Source: Paenibacillus soyae (GTDB lineage: Bacteria; Bacillota; Bacilli; Paenibacillales; Paenibacillaceae). From it: 64,000 nt of DNA. The DNA is taken from NCBI RefSeq assembly GCF_024623455.1, contig NZ_JANIPJ010000007.1, positions 124,001-188,000 on the forward strand, given 5' to 3'. Of the stretch, positions 1-7,629 are shown piece after piece. The notes beneath the pieces were generated by a model. It did not search any database. It saw nothing but the letters and a program-made list of their open reading frames with translations, and had not been told where the DNA came from. The position numbers and the translations under genes were made by a program. Each line of letters begins with the position of its first letter. Positions within the stretch are counted from its first letter, which is position 1.

Positions 1-136
1 TGCCGGAATCGTTGGAATCGACGACAGGCACGAAGCCAACGTCGTTTTGAGCCATAATAACCGCAACCTCGTACACATTATCTTGTAAAGTAACCGTTTT
101 GCAATTCGTGGACATCAGTTCTTTCACTTGTTTCAA
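1..136 (-). CDS. CBS-domain protein, N-terminal part only
   Basis: The minus strand reads a start followed by a sequence (MKQVKELMST..., then VYEVAVIMAQNDVGFVPVVD) with the helix-strand pattern of a CBS domain, an adenosyl-ligand binding module usually found in pairs. About 45 codons are present and the gene runs off the left edge. I chose the TTG at 136 because an AAAGGTG ribosome binding site lies nine bases upstream; a GTG at 148 is the in-frame alternative. In spore formers such stand-alone two-CBS proteins are common and mostly of unknown role, so only the domain is assigned. Confidence 0.7.
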   Translation of the reverse strand, partial: MKQVKELMSTNCKTVTLQDNVYEVAVIMAQNDVGFVPVVDSNDSG

Positions 137-238
137 TTCCGTCAGCACCTTTCCTCATCGAGCTAGCGGGCGTTATCCAAGGATAGCCACACTTCGATAG
201 GATGCTTCCTGATATCGCGCAGTATTCGTCCTTGATGC

Positions 239-286
239 AAAAAAAGAAGACGGCCAGCATCGCTCAATGGCGGTTGGCAGTCTTCT
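239..286 (-). terminator. Intrinsic terminator after the 308-778 gene
   Basis: On the minus strand a 12-base stem (AGAAGACTGCCA pairing with its complement, one mismatch) with an 18-base loop is followed by a run of seven T. It sits just past the stop codon of the unknown gene at 308-778. Confidence 0.75.
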
Positions 287-307
287 GATTCGGTTTGCTC
301 GGTTTTA

Positions 308-778
308 TTATTTATGTCCGTAAACCGTTACATCGACCCGATCCGTACCGGCAGCTCCGCGGGCTGCAACGAGCCGAATATCCAAGTATCGCCCAGGTAC
401 GACGTAGCTGTTCGTGTACGCCTGTCCCGGAGCTAGAGTAACTCTTTCTAAGCGTCCGACCGGCCGGCTCTCATCGTTGTTTGAAGCCAAGAGCGATACG
501 GCAACGCTCGTGACGGAAGTGGTGCGGTTGAAGGCGTATACCCGGATCGATTCGTATTCGCGCACGTCGATGGCTCCACGAGGATAGCTTCGGCCTTGCG
601 TTTCAACCACGTCTTCAATTACATCTTGCACGCCCTCTTCCGCCAATATTCTCTCCGCTGCCACTCTCTCTGCTGCCAGCTCTTCCAGTAATCGCTCGCG
701 CGTAATGATTCGGGATTGGCCGGGCCTAATCACGTAACCGCCCTCAGGCGTGCTGAACAATAGCTTGTTTTTTGCCAT
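308..778 (-). CDS. Uncharacterised 156-residue protein
   Basis: I do not recognise the family. The start ATG at 778 is fixed by an AGGTGATC ribosome binding site. Residues about 25-50 are Glu/Ala/Arg-rich and likely helical (LLEELAAERVAAERILAEE). From about residue 75 the protein changes to alternating short hydrophobic strands and turns (RVYAFNRTTSVTSVAVSLLA, later LDIRLVAARG), which suggests a small beta-sandwich. There is no signal peptide or membrane segment. It lies about 100 bases downstream of the clpP paralogue on the same strand and has its own terminator, so the two may be co-transcribed. Confidence 0.65.
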   Translation of the reverse strand: MAKNKLLFSTPEGGYVIRPGQSRIITRERLLEELAAERVAAERILAEEGVQDVIEDVVETQGRSYPRGAIDVREYESIRVYAFNRTTSVTSVAVSLLASNNDESRPVGRLERVTLAPGQAYTNSYVVPGRYLDIRLVAARGAAGTDRVDVTVYGHK

Positions 779-882
779 GTGATCACCTCTTTCATGAGAA
801 GTACTACATCTTATGCTTAGTCGGCTCAGACGCTTGTACTTTTGACCGAGGGTGATTGTCCATGGCCCATGAGGCATTGGTG

Positions 883-1473
883 TTATTGTGTTGTGATTAC
901 TTTGTCGATGATCCCGTATGCAAGCGCCTCTTCGGCGGACATGAAGAAGTCGCGGTCCATATCCCGTTCCACCTTCTCTAGAGGTTGACCGGTTCTATCG
1001 GACGTGATCTGATTGAGCCTCTCGCGGTTCCGCAGAATACGTTTCGCGCTGATGGCGATATCGCTCGCTTGTCCTTGCGCCCCGCCATGGGGCTGGTGGA
1101 TCATAATTTCGCTGTTGGGCAGGGCGAACCGCTTGCCTTTCTCACCCGCGAGCAGCAGTATCGCTCCGAACGACGCGGCGAAGCCGGTGCAGATCGTCTG
1201 AATCTGCGGCTTGACGTACTGCATGGTGTCGTAGATCGCAAGACCGGCCGTGACGGAGCCGCCTGGGCTGTTGATATACATATGAATGTCCTTGTCCGGA
1301 TCCTCCGCCGCCAGGAACAGAAGCTGGGCAATCACGCTGTTGGCAACCGCGTCGTCGATGGCCGTACCGACGAAGACAATGCGGTCCTTGAGCAGCCTCG
1401 AATAAATATCGTACGAGCGCTCCCCGCGGTTCGTTTGCTCCACGACGTAAGGAATGGGAATGTTCCTGTTCAT
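883..1473 (-). CDS. clpP: ATP-dependent Clp protease proteolytic subunit (ClpP paralogue)
   Basis: This is a 196-residue ClpP of usual length, a serine peptidase that forms the tetradecameric degradation chamber used with Clp/Hsp100 ATPases. The triad is visible as Ser101 (GFAASFGA), His126 (IMIHQPHGG) and Asp175 (MDRDFF), with the oxyanion GGSV at 71-74. The ATG at 1473 follows a CGGAGG site eight bases upstream; a longer reading to 1554 has no ribosome binding site. The [12 protein letters not shown] segment replaces the usual GMAASMGAFLL of the main Firmicute ClpP, and no tandem GGTCAAA CtsR box is visible upstream. I infer a second, specialised copy rather than the housekeeping enzyme. 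Confidence 0.93.
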   Translation of the reverse strand: MNRNIPIPYVVEQTNRGERSYDIYSRLLKDRIVFVGTAIDDAVANSVIAQLLFLAAEDPDKDIHMYINSPGGSVTAGLAIYDTMQYVKPQIQTICTGFAASFGAILLLAGEKGKRFALPNSEIMIHQPHGGAQGQASDIAISAKRILRNRERLNQITSDRTGQPLEKVERDMDRDFFMSAEEALAYGIIDKVITTQ

Positions 1474-1650
1474 GGGATCTACCTCCGGTTTGGTTGTATT
1501 GGCAATCGCAACGTATACGATTGGCCGCGGTTGAAAGATACGGCCGCCCGGCATAAAATAAAAAACAAATAACTGCGTATCTTTTGAAGAGGTTCATTCG
1601 TTTACAGGATAAAAGAGCGGGGTGTACCCGCATGCAAGGAGGCGGCGAGA

Positions 1651-2364
1651 ATGAAGACGCAGCAATCGGCTAGAGGCAGCGAACTGGATTGGGAGGCCAT
1701 GCAGGCGGCTTTGCAGCGATATTGCCTGGCGCTTACGGGATCGAGCTGGGAGGCGCAGGACTTGTCGCAAACCGCATGGACGAAGGCGCTGGAGCGGCTG
1801 CGGGGACGCGGGCATGTTAACCCGGAGGCATATCTGCTTCGCATCGCGAAGAATGCCTGGATCGACGTTTGCCGCCGCAAGGCGGCTTACAAGGAATTGC
1901 TTGAGGGTTTACTGTTCATCGACCGTGAGGACAAGGAGGACGCCCTTGAGATGGAGGAAGTTTTCCGCGCGCTTATCAAGCATCTTTCTCCTTTGCAGCG
2001 GACAGTGTTCGTTCTTAGGGAAGCGCTCGGCTACTCCATAGCCGAGACGGCGGTCGGTTTAGGAACGACGGAAGGAGCGGTCAAAGCCGCTCTGCATCGC
2101 GCCCGTCAAGCGATGGGAGAAGTAAGGCAAGAGCTTGGTCGTAACGAAGGTATGTTGGCAGTCGAATTTGTTGAGGAAGATAAACTGCGTACGGCCGTTC
2201 GCGCACTGCAAGAAGGTCAGGTACAGGTACTGGTTTCCCTTCTTTACGAACAGGGCAGGTGGCGGAATGACGTTCACGCCATGGGATGGTTTCAGGCGTC
2301 GACGCCTCGCGCCGTACAAGGATTGTCTTCTTCAAATGCTATGTATCTCGGCATGACTGCTTAA
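1651..2364 (+). CDS. ECF-type RNA polymerase sigma factor with C-terminal extension
   Basis: This 237-residue protein has region 2 at about residues 17-80 (ALTGSSWEAQDLSQTAWTKA, then AYLLRIAKNAWIDVCRRK) and region 4 at about 110-160 (LSPLQRTVFVLREALGYSIAETA, then a helix-turn-helix ending GAVKAALHRAR). It would direct RNA polymerase to a small regulon. About 75 residues follow region 4 (from EFVEEDKLRTAVRALQEGQV), longer than in minimal ECF factors. Some ECF groups carry such regulatory extensions instead of a separate anti-sigma factor, and none is adjacent here. The start follows AAGGAGGCGG with good spacing. It is divergent from clpP. Confidence 0.88.
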   Translation: MKTQQSARGSELDWEAMQAALQRYCLALTGSSWEAQDLSQTAWTKALERLRGRGHVNPEAYLLRIAKNAWIDVCRRKAAYKELLEGLLFIDREDKEDALEMEEVFRALIKHLSPLQRTVFVLREALGYSIAETAVGLGTTEGAVKAALHRARQAMGEVRQELGRNEGMLAVEFVEEDKLRTAVRALQEGQVQVLVSLLYEQGRWRNDVHAMGWFQASTPRAVQGLSSSNAMYLGMTA

Positions 2365-2393
2365 ACGTACAAATTCATATCTTCAGAATAGAG

Positions 2394-2439
2394 CCCCATC
2401 AATAAGACGTATTACGATAAACCCGTCCTATTGATGGGG
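2394..2439. other. Long hairpin between convergent genes
   Basis: CCCCATCAATAAGACG (2394-2409) pairs with CGTCCTATTGATGGGG (2424-2439) with a single mismatch, leaving a 14-base loop. It lies between the convergent sigma-factor gene and the three-module gene. There is no T-run on either side, so it may be a Rho-independent-like end, an RNA-stabilising hairpin or a small repeat. Confidence 0.6.
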
Positions 2440-2496
2440 AGCCAAGAGAAGGTTATAGACTATAGGACCCTGCCCATTATTTGGATGGAACATGCA

Positions 2497-3159
2497 TTAA
2501 GCCTGAATGGAGTGAATGGTTTTAATATGATCAGTATGCACAACGATCGTCGAACCCTCTGCTTGAACAAGTTCAATAAGGTTATGTTCTACTCTTTTTA
2601 GAAGTCCGGCTCGATGAGGCTTTCCATCCAGATTCAAAATAACAATTTGCTTTTCCAGTTTTCTCAACTGTTGGTCCAGTGTTCGGGATAATGGCATCGA
2701 GGCAGGCTGTATCGGGAAATTCTCCAGCCCGAGGGAGAATGGCGTGACGTTTGAGTGATAAGGAACAATATATTTAATATGGTTCACCGACACGTATACC
2801 GTGCGCTGCAATGGCGAGTAAAACGTCAAATAATCGTTCATTATGCTAGTTACATATCCATGCAGCGTTTTATCACCGACCGATATTTCACTAAATAAGC
2901 CTCTGGCATTCATTAGAATTTTACGATAGGATATATTTTCATGTTCGAATGAAGGGGCGGGAGGCTTCATTTGTTCCTCGTTATCCTTTTGCGCGGCCTT
3001 CAAAAATTGAAGATGGTGAATCGGAATATAGGCATAACGATTGTTATCATACAAGACGAGAATATCGTTCCCGACATCAATGATTTCCCCCTGAAGCTCA
3101 ATACAGCCGGAGAGCATCAGTTCCACGTGTGTTCCTAGCCAAGATTTCAATATTTGCAT
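2497..3159 (-). CDS. Three-module Sm-like (CotB/DUF2642-type) protein
   Basis: The 220 residues divide into three related modules at about 5-55, 85-132 and 165-218. Each has a short beta-rich core ending in a His-Ile-Lys-like signature (YAYIPIHHLQFL, VYVSVNHIKYI, VVHTDHIKTI). The same ending occurs in the CotB-like protein of this operon (VYVNEAHVKSV, IPLFHVKSV) and in Bacillus CotB, which also has three modules. I infer a coat-associated relative without the low-complexity tail. It has no signal peptide. It is the last gene of the minus-strand run, 40 bases after the permease, with an AAGGAAGGAGG site before the ATG. Confidence 0.7.
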   Translation of the reverse strand: MQILKSWLGTHVELMLSGCIELQGEIIDVGNDILVLYDNNRYAYIPIHHLQFLKAAQKDNEEQMKPPAPSFEHENISYRKILMNARGLFSEISVGDKTLHGYVTSIMNDYLTFYSPLQRTVYVSVNHIKYIVPYHSNVTPFSLGLENFPIQPASMPLSRTLDQQLRKLEKQIVILNLDGKPHRAGLLKRVEHNLIELVQAEGSTIVVHTDHIKTIHSIQA

Positions 3160-3199
3160 GGTTTTCCTCCTTCCTTTGAGAAGGGATTACTATTAATAC

Positions 3200-4546
3200 T
3201 TAACCAATGAGCGAAGTCCAGAAATATAGAGCCATCAAGCTGATAACGAGGCCTATCGGGATGACGACTATCGTTACCTTCAAATACTGCATCCAAGTAA
3301 TACGAATATGATGGCTTTTTAATATAAACATCCAAATAAGCGTAGCAAGAGTCCCAATAGGGGTCAGCAGCGCACCGATGTCGCTTCCGATTATATTGGC
3401 AAGATACGCCAGGTGAAGCTGGTGCTCGTTAAGCCCTAGATCCGTCACCGCAAAGGTTCCAATCATAACGGATGGGAGATTGTTAACTAAATTGGACAGA
3501 AGGGTAAGCAGCAACCCCGACGAGAAGATGAGACTGGCATCTCCCCATTGCGCAATGGGCTTCAAAATATCGATAATAAATTCGGTAAAGCCAGCCCGGT
3601 GCAAGCTATCAACAATAACATAGATACTGAAAGCAAACAGGAGGATATGCCATGGCGTCTGCGTGACGACATCTCGCAAGCCTTGCCGCGTTCGATAATA
3701 TCTAACGCCTAACAAGAGGATGACGCCCGCTACGGCCACGACCTCCAAGGGAATACCTACGAATTCAGCCAAGAAGAATCCGGCGCGAATCAAGACGATG
3801 ATGCTGATGCAAACCCGGAATAGCCACCAATCCACGTCTTTGTTATATTCTGGAGGCGTTTGAAGCGGGTGATAAACGGATAAAGTCAACTTGAACGGAG
3901 GAGTATGGGGCTGAAGGGCCTTCGGAATATCTTTGCGGAAATAAAGGTAAAGCAGTAAAGCAATGCTGAAAATGCCAATCATGGAAGGGACGAACATCAG
4001 GATCGTATAATCGTTTAAGCTAAGACCTACCATGTTCAGAGCGATGAGATTCGCTAAGTTGCTTATGCCGATCGGCGCGCTTGAAGCGGTGGCGATCAAG
4101 GCACCGGATAGTAAATAGGGAAGCATTTGATTTTTTTTGAAACGCAGCATGGTGCAAATGGTTATGATGATCGGAGTCGTAATTAATATGCTCCCGTCGT
4201 TGTTGAAAAAAATGGTCATAAGGAAACATAGAAGATTAGTCAGCCAATACAATCTTGTTCCGGATCCGTTGGCCCTTTCAATGATGTTATAGGCAATCCA
4301 ACGGAAAAATCCGATACTATCCAAAATAATGGACATGACGATCGTAGAGAGTATGGTAACCGCAGCACCTGAAACGATCCCGAAAATGTTAACGATATTC
4401 GAGTAGGTGCTTACCCCTACCAAGATTAAAACCAAGGCGCCCACAGAGGTTGGTATGGCTTCGTTAATTCCCCGAGGACGCCACATTAAAAATATGACGG
4501 TTGCGATAAATACCCCAAAAGTTACCCACAGTTGGTAATCTTGCAT
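3200..4546 (-). CDS. ArsB/NhaD-superfamily membrane permease
   Basis: The 448-residue protein is almost entirely hydrophobic, with roughly eleven membrane segments. It has the layout of the ion-transporter superfamily that includes ArsB (arsenite), NhaD (Na+/H+) and citrate-type carriers. Two pseudo-repeats are visible: a discontinuous helix region with FFNNDGSILITTPI and SGALIATASSAPIGISNLANLIAL, and a second with LSNLVNNLPSVMIG and ANIIGSDIGALLTPIGTLATLIW. The substrate cannot be read from sequence, and no ars regulator is nearby. I chose the ATG at 4546 because a GTG at 4561 overlaps the AGGAGGTGA ribosome binding site. The ATG lies one base after the stop of the upstream peptide gene, which suggests coupled translation. 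Confidence 0.82.
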   Translation of the reverse strand: MQDYQLWVTFGVFIATVIFLMWRPRGINEAIPTSVGALVLILVGVSTYSNIVNIFGIVSGAAVTILSTIVMSIILDSIGFFRWIAYNIIERANGSGTRLYWLTNLLCFLMTIFFNNDGSILITTPIIITICTMLRFKKNQMLPYLLSGALIATASSAPIGISNLANLIALNMVGLSLNDYTILMFVPSMIGIFSIALLLYLYFRKDIPKALQPHTPPFKLTLSVYHPLQTPPEYNKDVDWWLFRVCISIIVLIRAGFFLAEFVGIPLEVVAVAGVILLLGVRYYRTRQGLRDVVTQTPWHILLFAFSIYVIVDSLHRAGFTEFIIDILKPIAQWGDASLIFSSGLLLTLLSNLVNNLPSVMIGTFAVTDLGLNEHQLHLAYLANIIGSDIGALLTPIGTLATLIWMFILKSHHIRITWMQYLKVTIVVIPIGLVISLMALYFWTSLIG

Positions 4547-4547
4547 C

Positions 4548-4727
4548 CTACTGGGATTCACCTCCTAGGGGGAGATTTCCGGTAGAAAGCTGGAGGACTG
4601 CTTCTTCGGAAGCCGTAGACCTCTTCGGAAGCACGATCCAGGCTAGAGGCAGGCCAGTCAATATAATCGTTGCGAATGCTAACATCAGTTTGTCCCCCCC
4701 CTCGTCTTGAGCAATATTTCCATTCAT
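4548..4727 (-). CDS. Small single-span membrane peptide between coat gene and permease
   Basis: This 59-codon frame starts eight bases after the stop of the CotB-like gene and stops one base before the permease ATG. An internal ATG at 4685, preceded by eight G as ribosome binding site, would give a 45-residue form. The product has one clear membrane span (LMLAFATIILTGLPLAWIVL) followed by a short polar tail (KRSTASEEAV). The exact fit between two genes and the strong internal ribosome binding site support it as real. The function is unknown; a small accessory subunit of the permease is the simplest guess. Confidence 0.6.
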   Translation of the reverse strand: MNGNIAQDEGGDKLMLAFATIILTGLPLAWIVLPKRSTASEEAVLQLSTGNLPLGGESQ

Positions 4728-4735
4728 TTTATCAT

Positions 4736-5914
4736 CTAGGGCTTCTTCAAAAGGAGTGGTCCATGTTTAGGTCCATGCTTGGGTCCATGTTTCGGTCCAT
4801 GTTTCGGCCCAGGCTTAGGACCTGGTTTAGGTGCTGGCTTCGGTGCCGTTTTTTTGACTACTTTGCGTTTATTCTTTTTGACTGGTTTGCAACCTGGTTT
4901 GCGTTTATTGTTTTTGCGGCGATTGTTGGATCCAGTACGACGCCGGCGCGAGTTTCTTCTTGTTTGGTTTCTGCTTTGATTGCCAGCAGCCTGGTTGTCT
5001 GCAGCTTGGTTGCCAGCAGCCTGGTTGTCTGCAGCTTGGTTGCCAGCAGCTTGGTTGCCGCCGCCGTTGTTGCCGCCGTTGCCGCCGCCGTTGCCGCCGC
5101 CGTTGCCGCCTGCGTTGCCGCCGCCGTTGTTGCCGCCGTTGTTGCCGCCGTTGTTGCCGCCGCCGTTGCCGCCGCCGTTGCCGCCGCCGTTGCCGCCGCC
5201 GTTGCCGCCGCCGTTGCCGCCTGCGTTGCCGCCGCCGTTGCCGCCGCCGTTGCCGCCGCCGTTGCCGCCGCCGTTGCCGCCGCCGTTGCCGCCGCCGTTG
5301 CCGCCGCCATTGCCGCCGCCGTTGCCGCCGCCGTTGCCGCCGCCATTGCCGCCGCCGTTGCCGCCGCCGTTGCCGCTACGGTTGCCAGTGCGGTTGCCTC
5401 TACGGTTGCCAGTACGGTTGCCGCTCCGGTTGCCGCCACCGTTGCCACTGCCGCCCTTATTATCGTTTTTGCTTCCGCTGTCATTCTTTTCGTCTTTGCC
5501 GCTATTTTGCTGGACAGATACGGATTTGACATGAAATAAGGGAATACGGACGATCTCGTCATGTTTCATGGTCATGATTAGTACATCGTCATTGACATCT
5601 GCAAGAACGCCTTCGATTTTTTCGGGACCTCCGCGATTGATCTGCACCCGTTCATGGCGAAGCGACTTCAACAATTTCAGGAAAGTGCTTTTGTAAGAGG
5701 GGGTCATAGTTCCAACAGGATCGCCTGGACGTCCCGTATCCGTAACGCTCTTCACGTGCGCTTCATTGACATAAACAACCTCGCCTTTACTAAGGACCGC
5801 CAGGTAGTCTTTTTTTACCGCCAATAGGGTTCCGTCGACCATATCTGGCCCGCCTCGGTTGATCTTAACCCCCTTACCGACTAATGTTTCCACTCGTAAA
5901 TCCACAGACGACAT
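4736..5914 (-). CDS. CotB-like spore coat protein with a long Gly/Asn repeat tail
   Basis: Residues about 7-58 and 77-135 are two copies of the module seen in Bacillus CotB, each with INRGGP followed by a strand and a final HVKSV (VKINRGGPDMVDG..., VQINRGGPEKIEG...). Residues about 155-286 are almost only Gly and Asn in four-residue GGGN-like units. Residues 287-316 repeat NQAAGNQAAD. The end is strongly basic (NSRRRRTGSNNRRKNNKRK), then KPGPK/KHGPK repeats to residue 392. CotB has a Ser/Lys/Arg-rich tail at the same place, so the layout matches but the composition differs. I infer a mother-cell-expressed surface coat protein. The ATG at 5914 follows GAAAGGAGAG. It heads the minus-strand run that includes the permease. 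Confidence 0.82.
   Translation of the reverse strand: MSSVDLRVETLVGKGVKINRGGPDMVDGTLLAVKKDYLAVLSKGEVVYVNEAHVKSVTDTGRPGDPVGTMTPSYKSTFLKLLKSLRHERVQINRGGPEKIEGVLADVNDDVLIMTMKHDEIVRIPLFHVKSVSVQQNSGKDEKNDSGSKNDNKGGSGNGGGNRSGNRTGNRRGNRTGNRSGNGGGNGGGNGGGNGGGNGGGNGGGNGGGNGGGNGGGNGGGNGGGNGGGNAGGNGGGNGGGNGGGNGGGNGGGNNGGNNGGNNGGGNAGGNGGGNGGGNGGNNGGGNQAAGNQAADNQAAGNQAADNQAAGNQSRNQTRRNSRRRRTGSNNRRKNNKRKPGCKPVKKNKRKVVKKTAPKPAPKPGPKPGPKHGPKHGPKHGPKHGPLLLKKP
5057..5374. repeat. 12-base minisatellite encoding GGGN units
   Basis: About 26 tandem copies of a 12-base unit (TTGCCGCCGCCG on the plus strand) occur inside the CotB-like gene, with a few variant units (CCTGCG, TTGTTG, CCATTG). The unit length is a multiple of three, so copy-number slippage would lengthen or shorten the tail without breaking the frame. 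A separate 30-base repeat (4979-5040, NQAAGNQAAD) and a 12-base GPKH repeat (about 4755-4815) follow. Confidence 0.9.
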
Positions 5915-6212
5915 AATAAACTCTCCTTTCAAGTATAGAAATCGATAGACTTATGGGGCGGTTGCTGGAATGTTCCACTACAATTGTCATTCAAGTCTAT
6001 CTGTCTAATATCAATATGTGACAACCTTATGAAAGGAACTAGCCAATCATTTAGATAGGCTTAAAAAACGGCTCGAAACTATTAAAATAGACGGAAGCGG
6101 GATGGACTAGCGGAGTTTATAAATGTTGTATGAATCTTCTTGGACAAGCGCCGTCGCAATCTATCGACCTTTTCATAGAATGAATTATTAAGAAGGGGAA
6201 GGAGTTGGTAGA

Positions 6213-7475
6213 TTGAAGAACGGTGAATGGAATATCTCGATTTTTGGAAGCGCCGGCGGGGTAGCTAGATCCGTGCTTTCTTTATTGAACAAAAGCATAA
6301 CGGAGCCTGACGATCCTCTCTATCCTAGGTTAAATTCATGCAAGCTGCACCTTATCGATCTTAACCAGAAAAGTATCGATTACTATGAGCGGATTTGTCC
6401 CCATTTGCTTGAGCGGAGTACCCTGTATACATTGGATCTTAAGGATTTGGGAGCGGTTCGCAAGCATGTATCGGACACACGAACAGCGTTGATCATCGAC
6501 CTTTCATGGGCGGATACGGTGGACATGCTTGTTATTTGCAACGAACTGGGAATAACCTACGTGAATTCGGCTCTGGAAATCGTGGAAGTCGATGAGAATG
6601 AGGATCTTGAAGGCTTTACGCTAATGGAACGTTACCTGAGATTCGAAGTAGCAAAAAACAATTTTACCAATATGAAAGGAATCGTTTGCTCCGGCATGAA
6701 CCCCGGCGTTGTTCAATGGATGGCTCATGAGATGATGGAAGCTTACCCGAATGAGAAGCCTTTGGCTTGTTACATCGTTGAGAAGGACAGCACCTTTTAT
6801 CAAGAAAAATCGATAATCCGCCCGGATACCTTGTATTCCTCCTGGTCACCCGAATGTTACTTGGATGAAGCTATTGATAATTATCCAGTGTTCGTCAAGC
6901 AACACATGCCTCTTCATCTGTATTCCCCCGTTTACTCGCAAGAGTTCAAAGTCACGCTTGGGGATATTCAGTTTTCCGGATGCTTAGTGCCTCATGAAGA
7001 GGTTCTTACAATGGGCAAGCTTTATGACATGGAACTGGGATTCATCTATAAGGTCAATGATCATACGACAAAAATGATCCGTGACCATATTCACAGGAAG
7101 GATGATTTATGGGATTTGAATTTCAAGGTGTTCGATCCGGCCGAAGCGCAGCTTGTGGGCGAGGACTTAGTCGGAGTGCTCCTGGTGTACAAAGACAAAG
7201 AACGGTATATGTATAATGTGATGGACAGCCAGACCACGTATCTGGAATTCGGGACGAACGCGACTTATATGCAGGTTGCTTGCGGCGTGTACGCGGGCGT
7301 CTGTTCTCTGATGTTAGATAAGGTTCCGAACGGCGTGTATTATGTGGATGAATTACTGAGGAACCTTCGCGGTATCAATTATGGAAAATATGTCAGTCAG
7401 TATATGACGAGATTCGTTAGAGGCGAGAACGAAGGTTCAGAAGGCTTATTACTGGATCGAATTCAGAAAGTTTGA
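6213..7475 (+). CDS. Homospermidine synthase-like / saccharopine dehydrogenase-fold protein
   Basis: The 420-residue protein begins with a Rossmann dinucleotide-binding stretch (ISIFGSAGGVARSVL, residues about 8-22). An acidic strand end (LHLIDLN) follows, then the SGMNPGVVQWMAHE motif typical of homospermidine synthases and related saccharopine-dehydrogenase-fold enzymes. Homospermidine synthase moves an aminobutyl group from putrescine or spermidine by an NAD-dependent mechanism. The substrate here is not certain, and an amino acid dehydrogenase activity is possible. It starts at TTG after AAGGGGAAGGAG. It is divergent from the CotB-like operon and ends in its own terminator. Confidence 0.7.
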   Translation: MKNGEWNISIFGSAGGVARSVLSLLNKSITEPDDPLYPRLNSCKLHLIDLNQKSIDYYERICPHLLERSTLYTLDLKDLGAVRKHVSDTRTALIIDLSWADTVDMLVICNELGITYVNSALEIVEVDENEDLEGFTLMERYLRFEVAKNNFTNMKGIVCSGMNPGVVQWMAHEMMEAYPNEKPLACYIVEKDSTFYQEKSIIRPDTLYSSWSPECYLDEAIDNYPVFVKQHMPLHLYSPVYSQEFKVTLGDIQFSGCLVPHEEVLTMGKLYDMELGFIYKVNDHTTKMIRDHIHRKDDLWDLNFKVFDPAEAQLVGEDLVGVLLVYKDKERYMYNVMDSQTTYLEFGTNATYMQVACGVYAGVCSLMLDKVPNGVYYVDELLRNLRGINYGKYVSQYMTRFVRGENEGSEGLLLDRIQKV

Positions 7476-7488
7476 GGGTACGATAGAA

Positions 7489-7531
7489 ACCGGCCTCCGG
7501 AAGCACTGCTTCGTGAAGCCGGTATTTTTTT
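7489..7531 (+). terminator. Intrinsic terminator after the dehydrogenase gene
   Basis: ACCGGC at 7489 pairs with GCCGGT ending at 7523, with an additional AAGCA/TGCTT pairing inside, and is followed by seven T. Confidence 0.7.
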
Positions 7532-7629
7532 GTCCATATATCCCTTCAAAAGATATAATAGGCATAGTAACAACAGTCTTTTCTCACTAATATGACTTAC
7601 AGCACCTTAAACAAGCGAGGGAACGAATA

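Noticed and set aside
1474-1650. CtsR operator upstream of clpP
   Set aside because: No tandem GGTCAAA heptads are present in the divergent region.
3200-4561. Arsenic resistance locus
   Set aside because: The permease belongs to the right superfamily, but no arsR, arsC or arsA-like gene accompanies it.
4670-5539. Plus-strand open frames of poly-Ala/Val, poly-Leu/Pro and Cys/Arg opposite the CotB-like gene
   Set aside because: They are the complement of the GGGN minisatellite in other frames, lack ribosome binding sites, and the minus frame alone has recognisable domains.
5915-6212. SigE or SigK promoters in the divergent region of the CotB-like operon
   Set aside because: Several CATA-containing -10 candidates exist but none has a matching -35 at the right distance, so no site is called.
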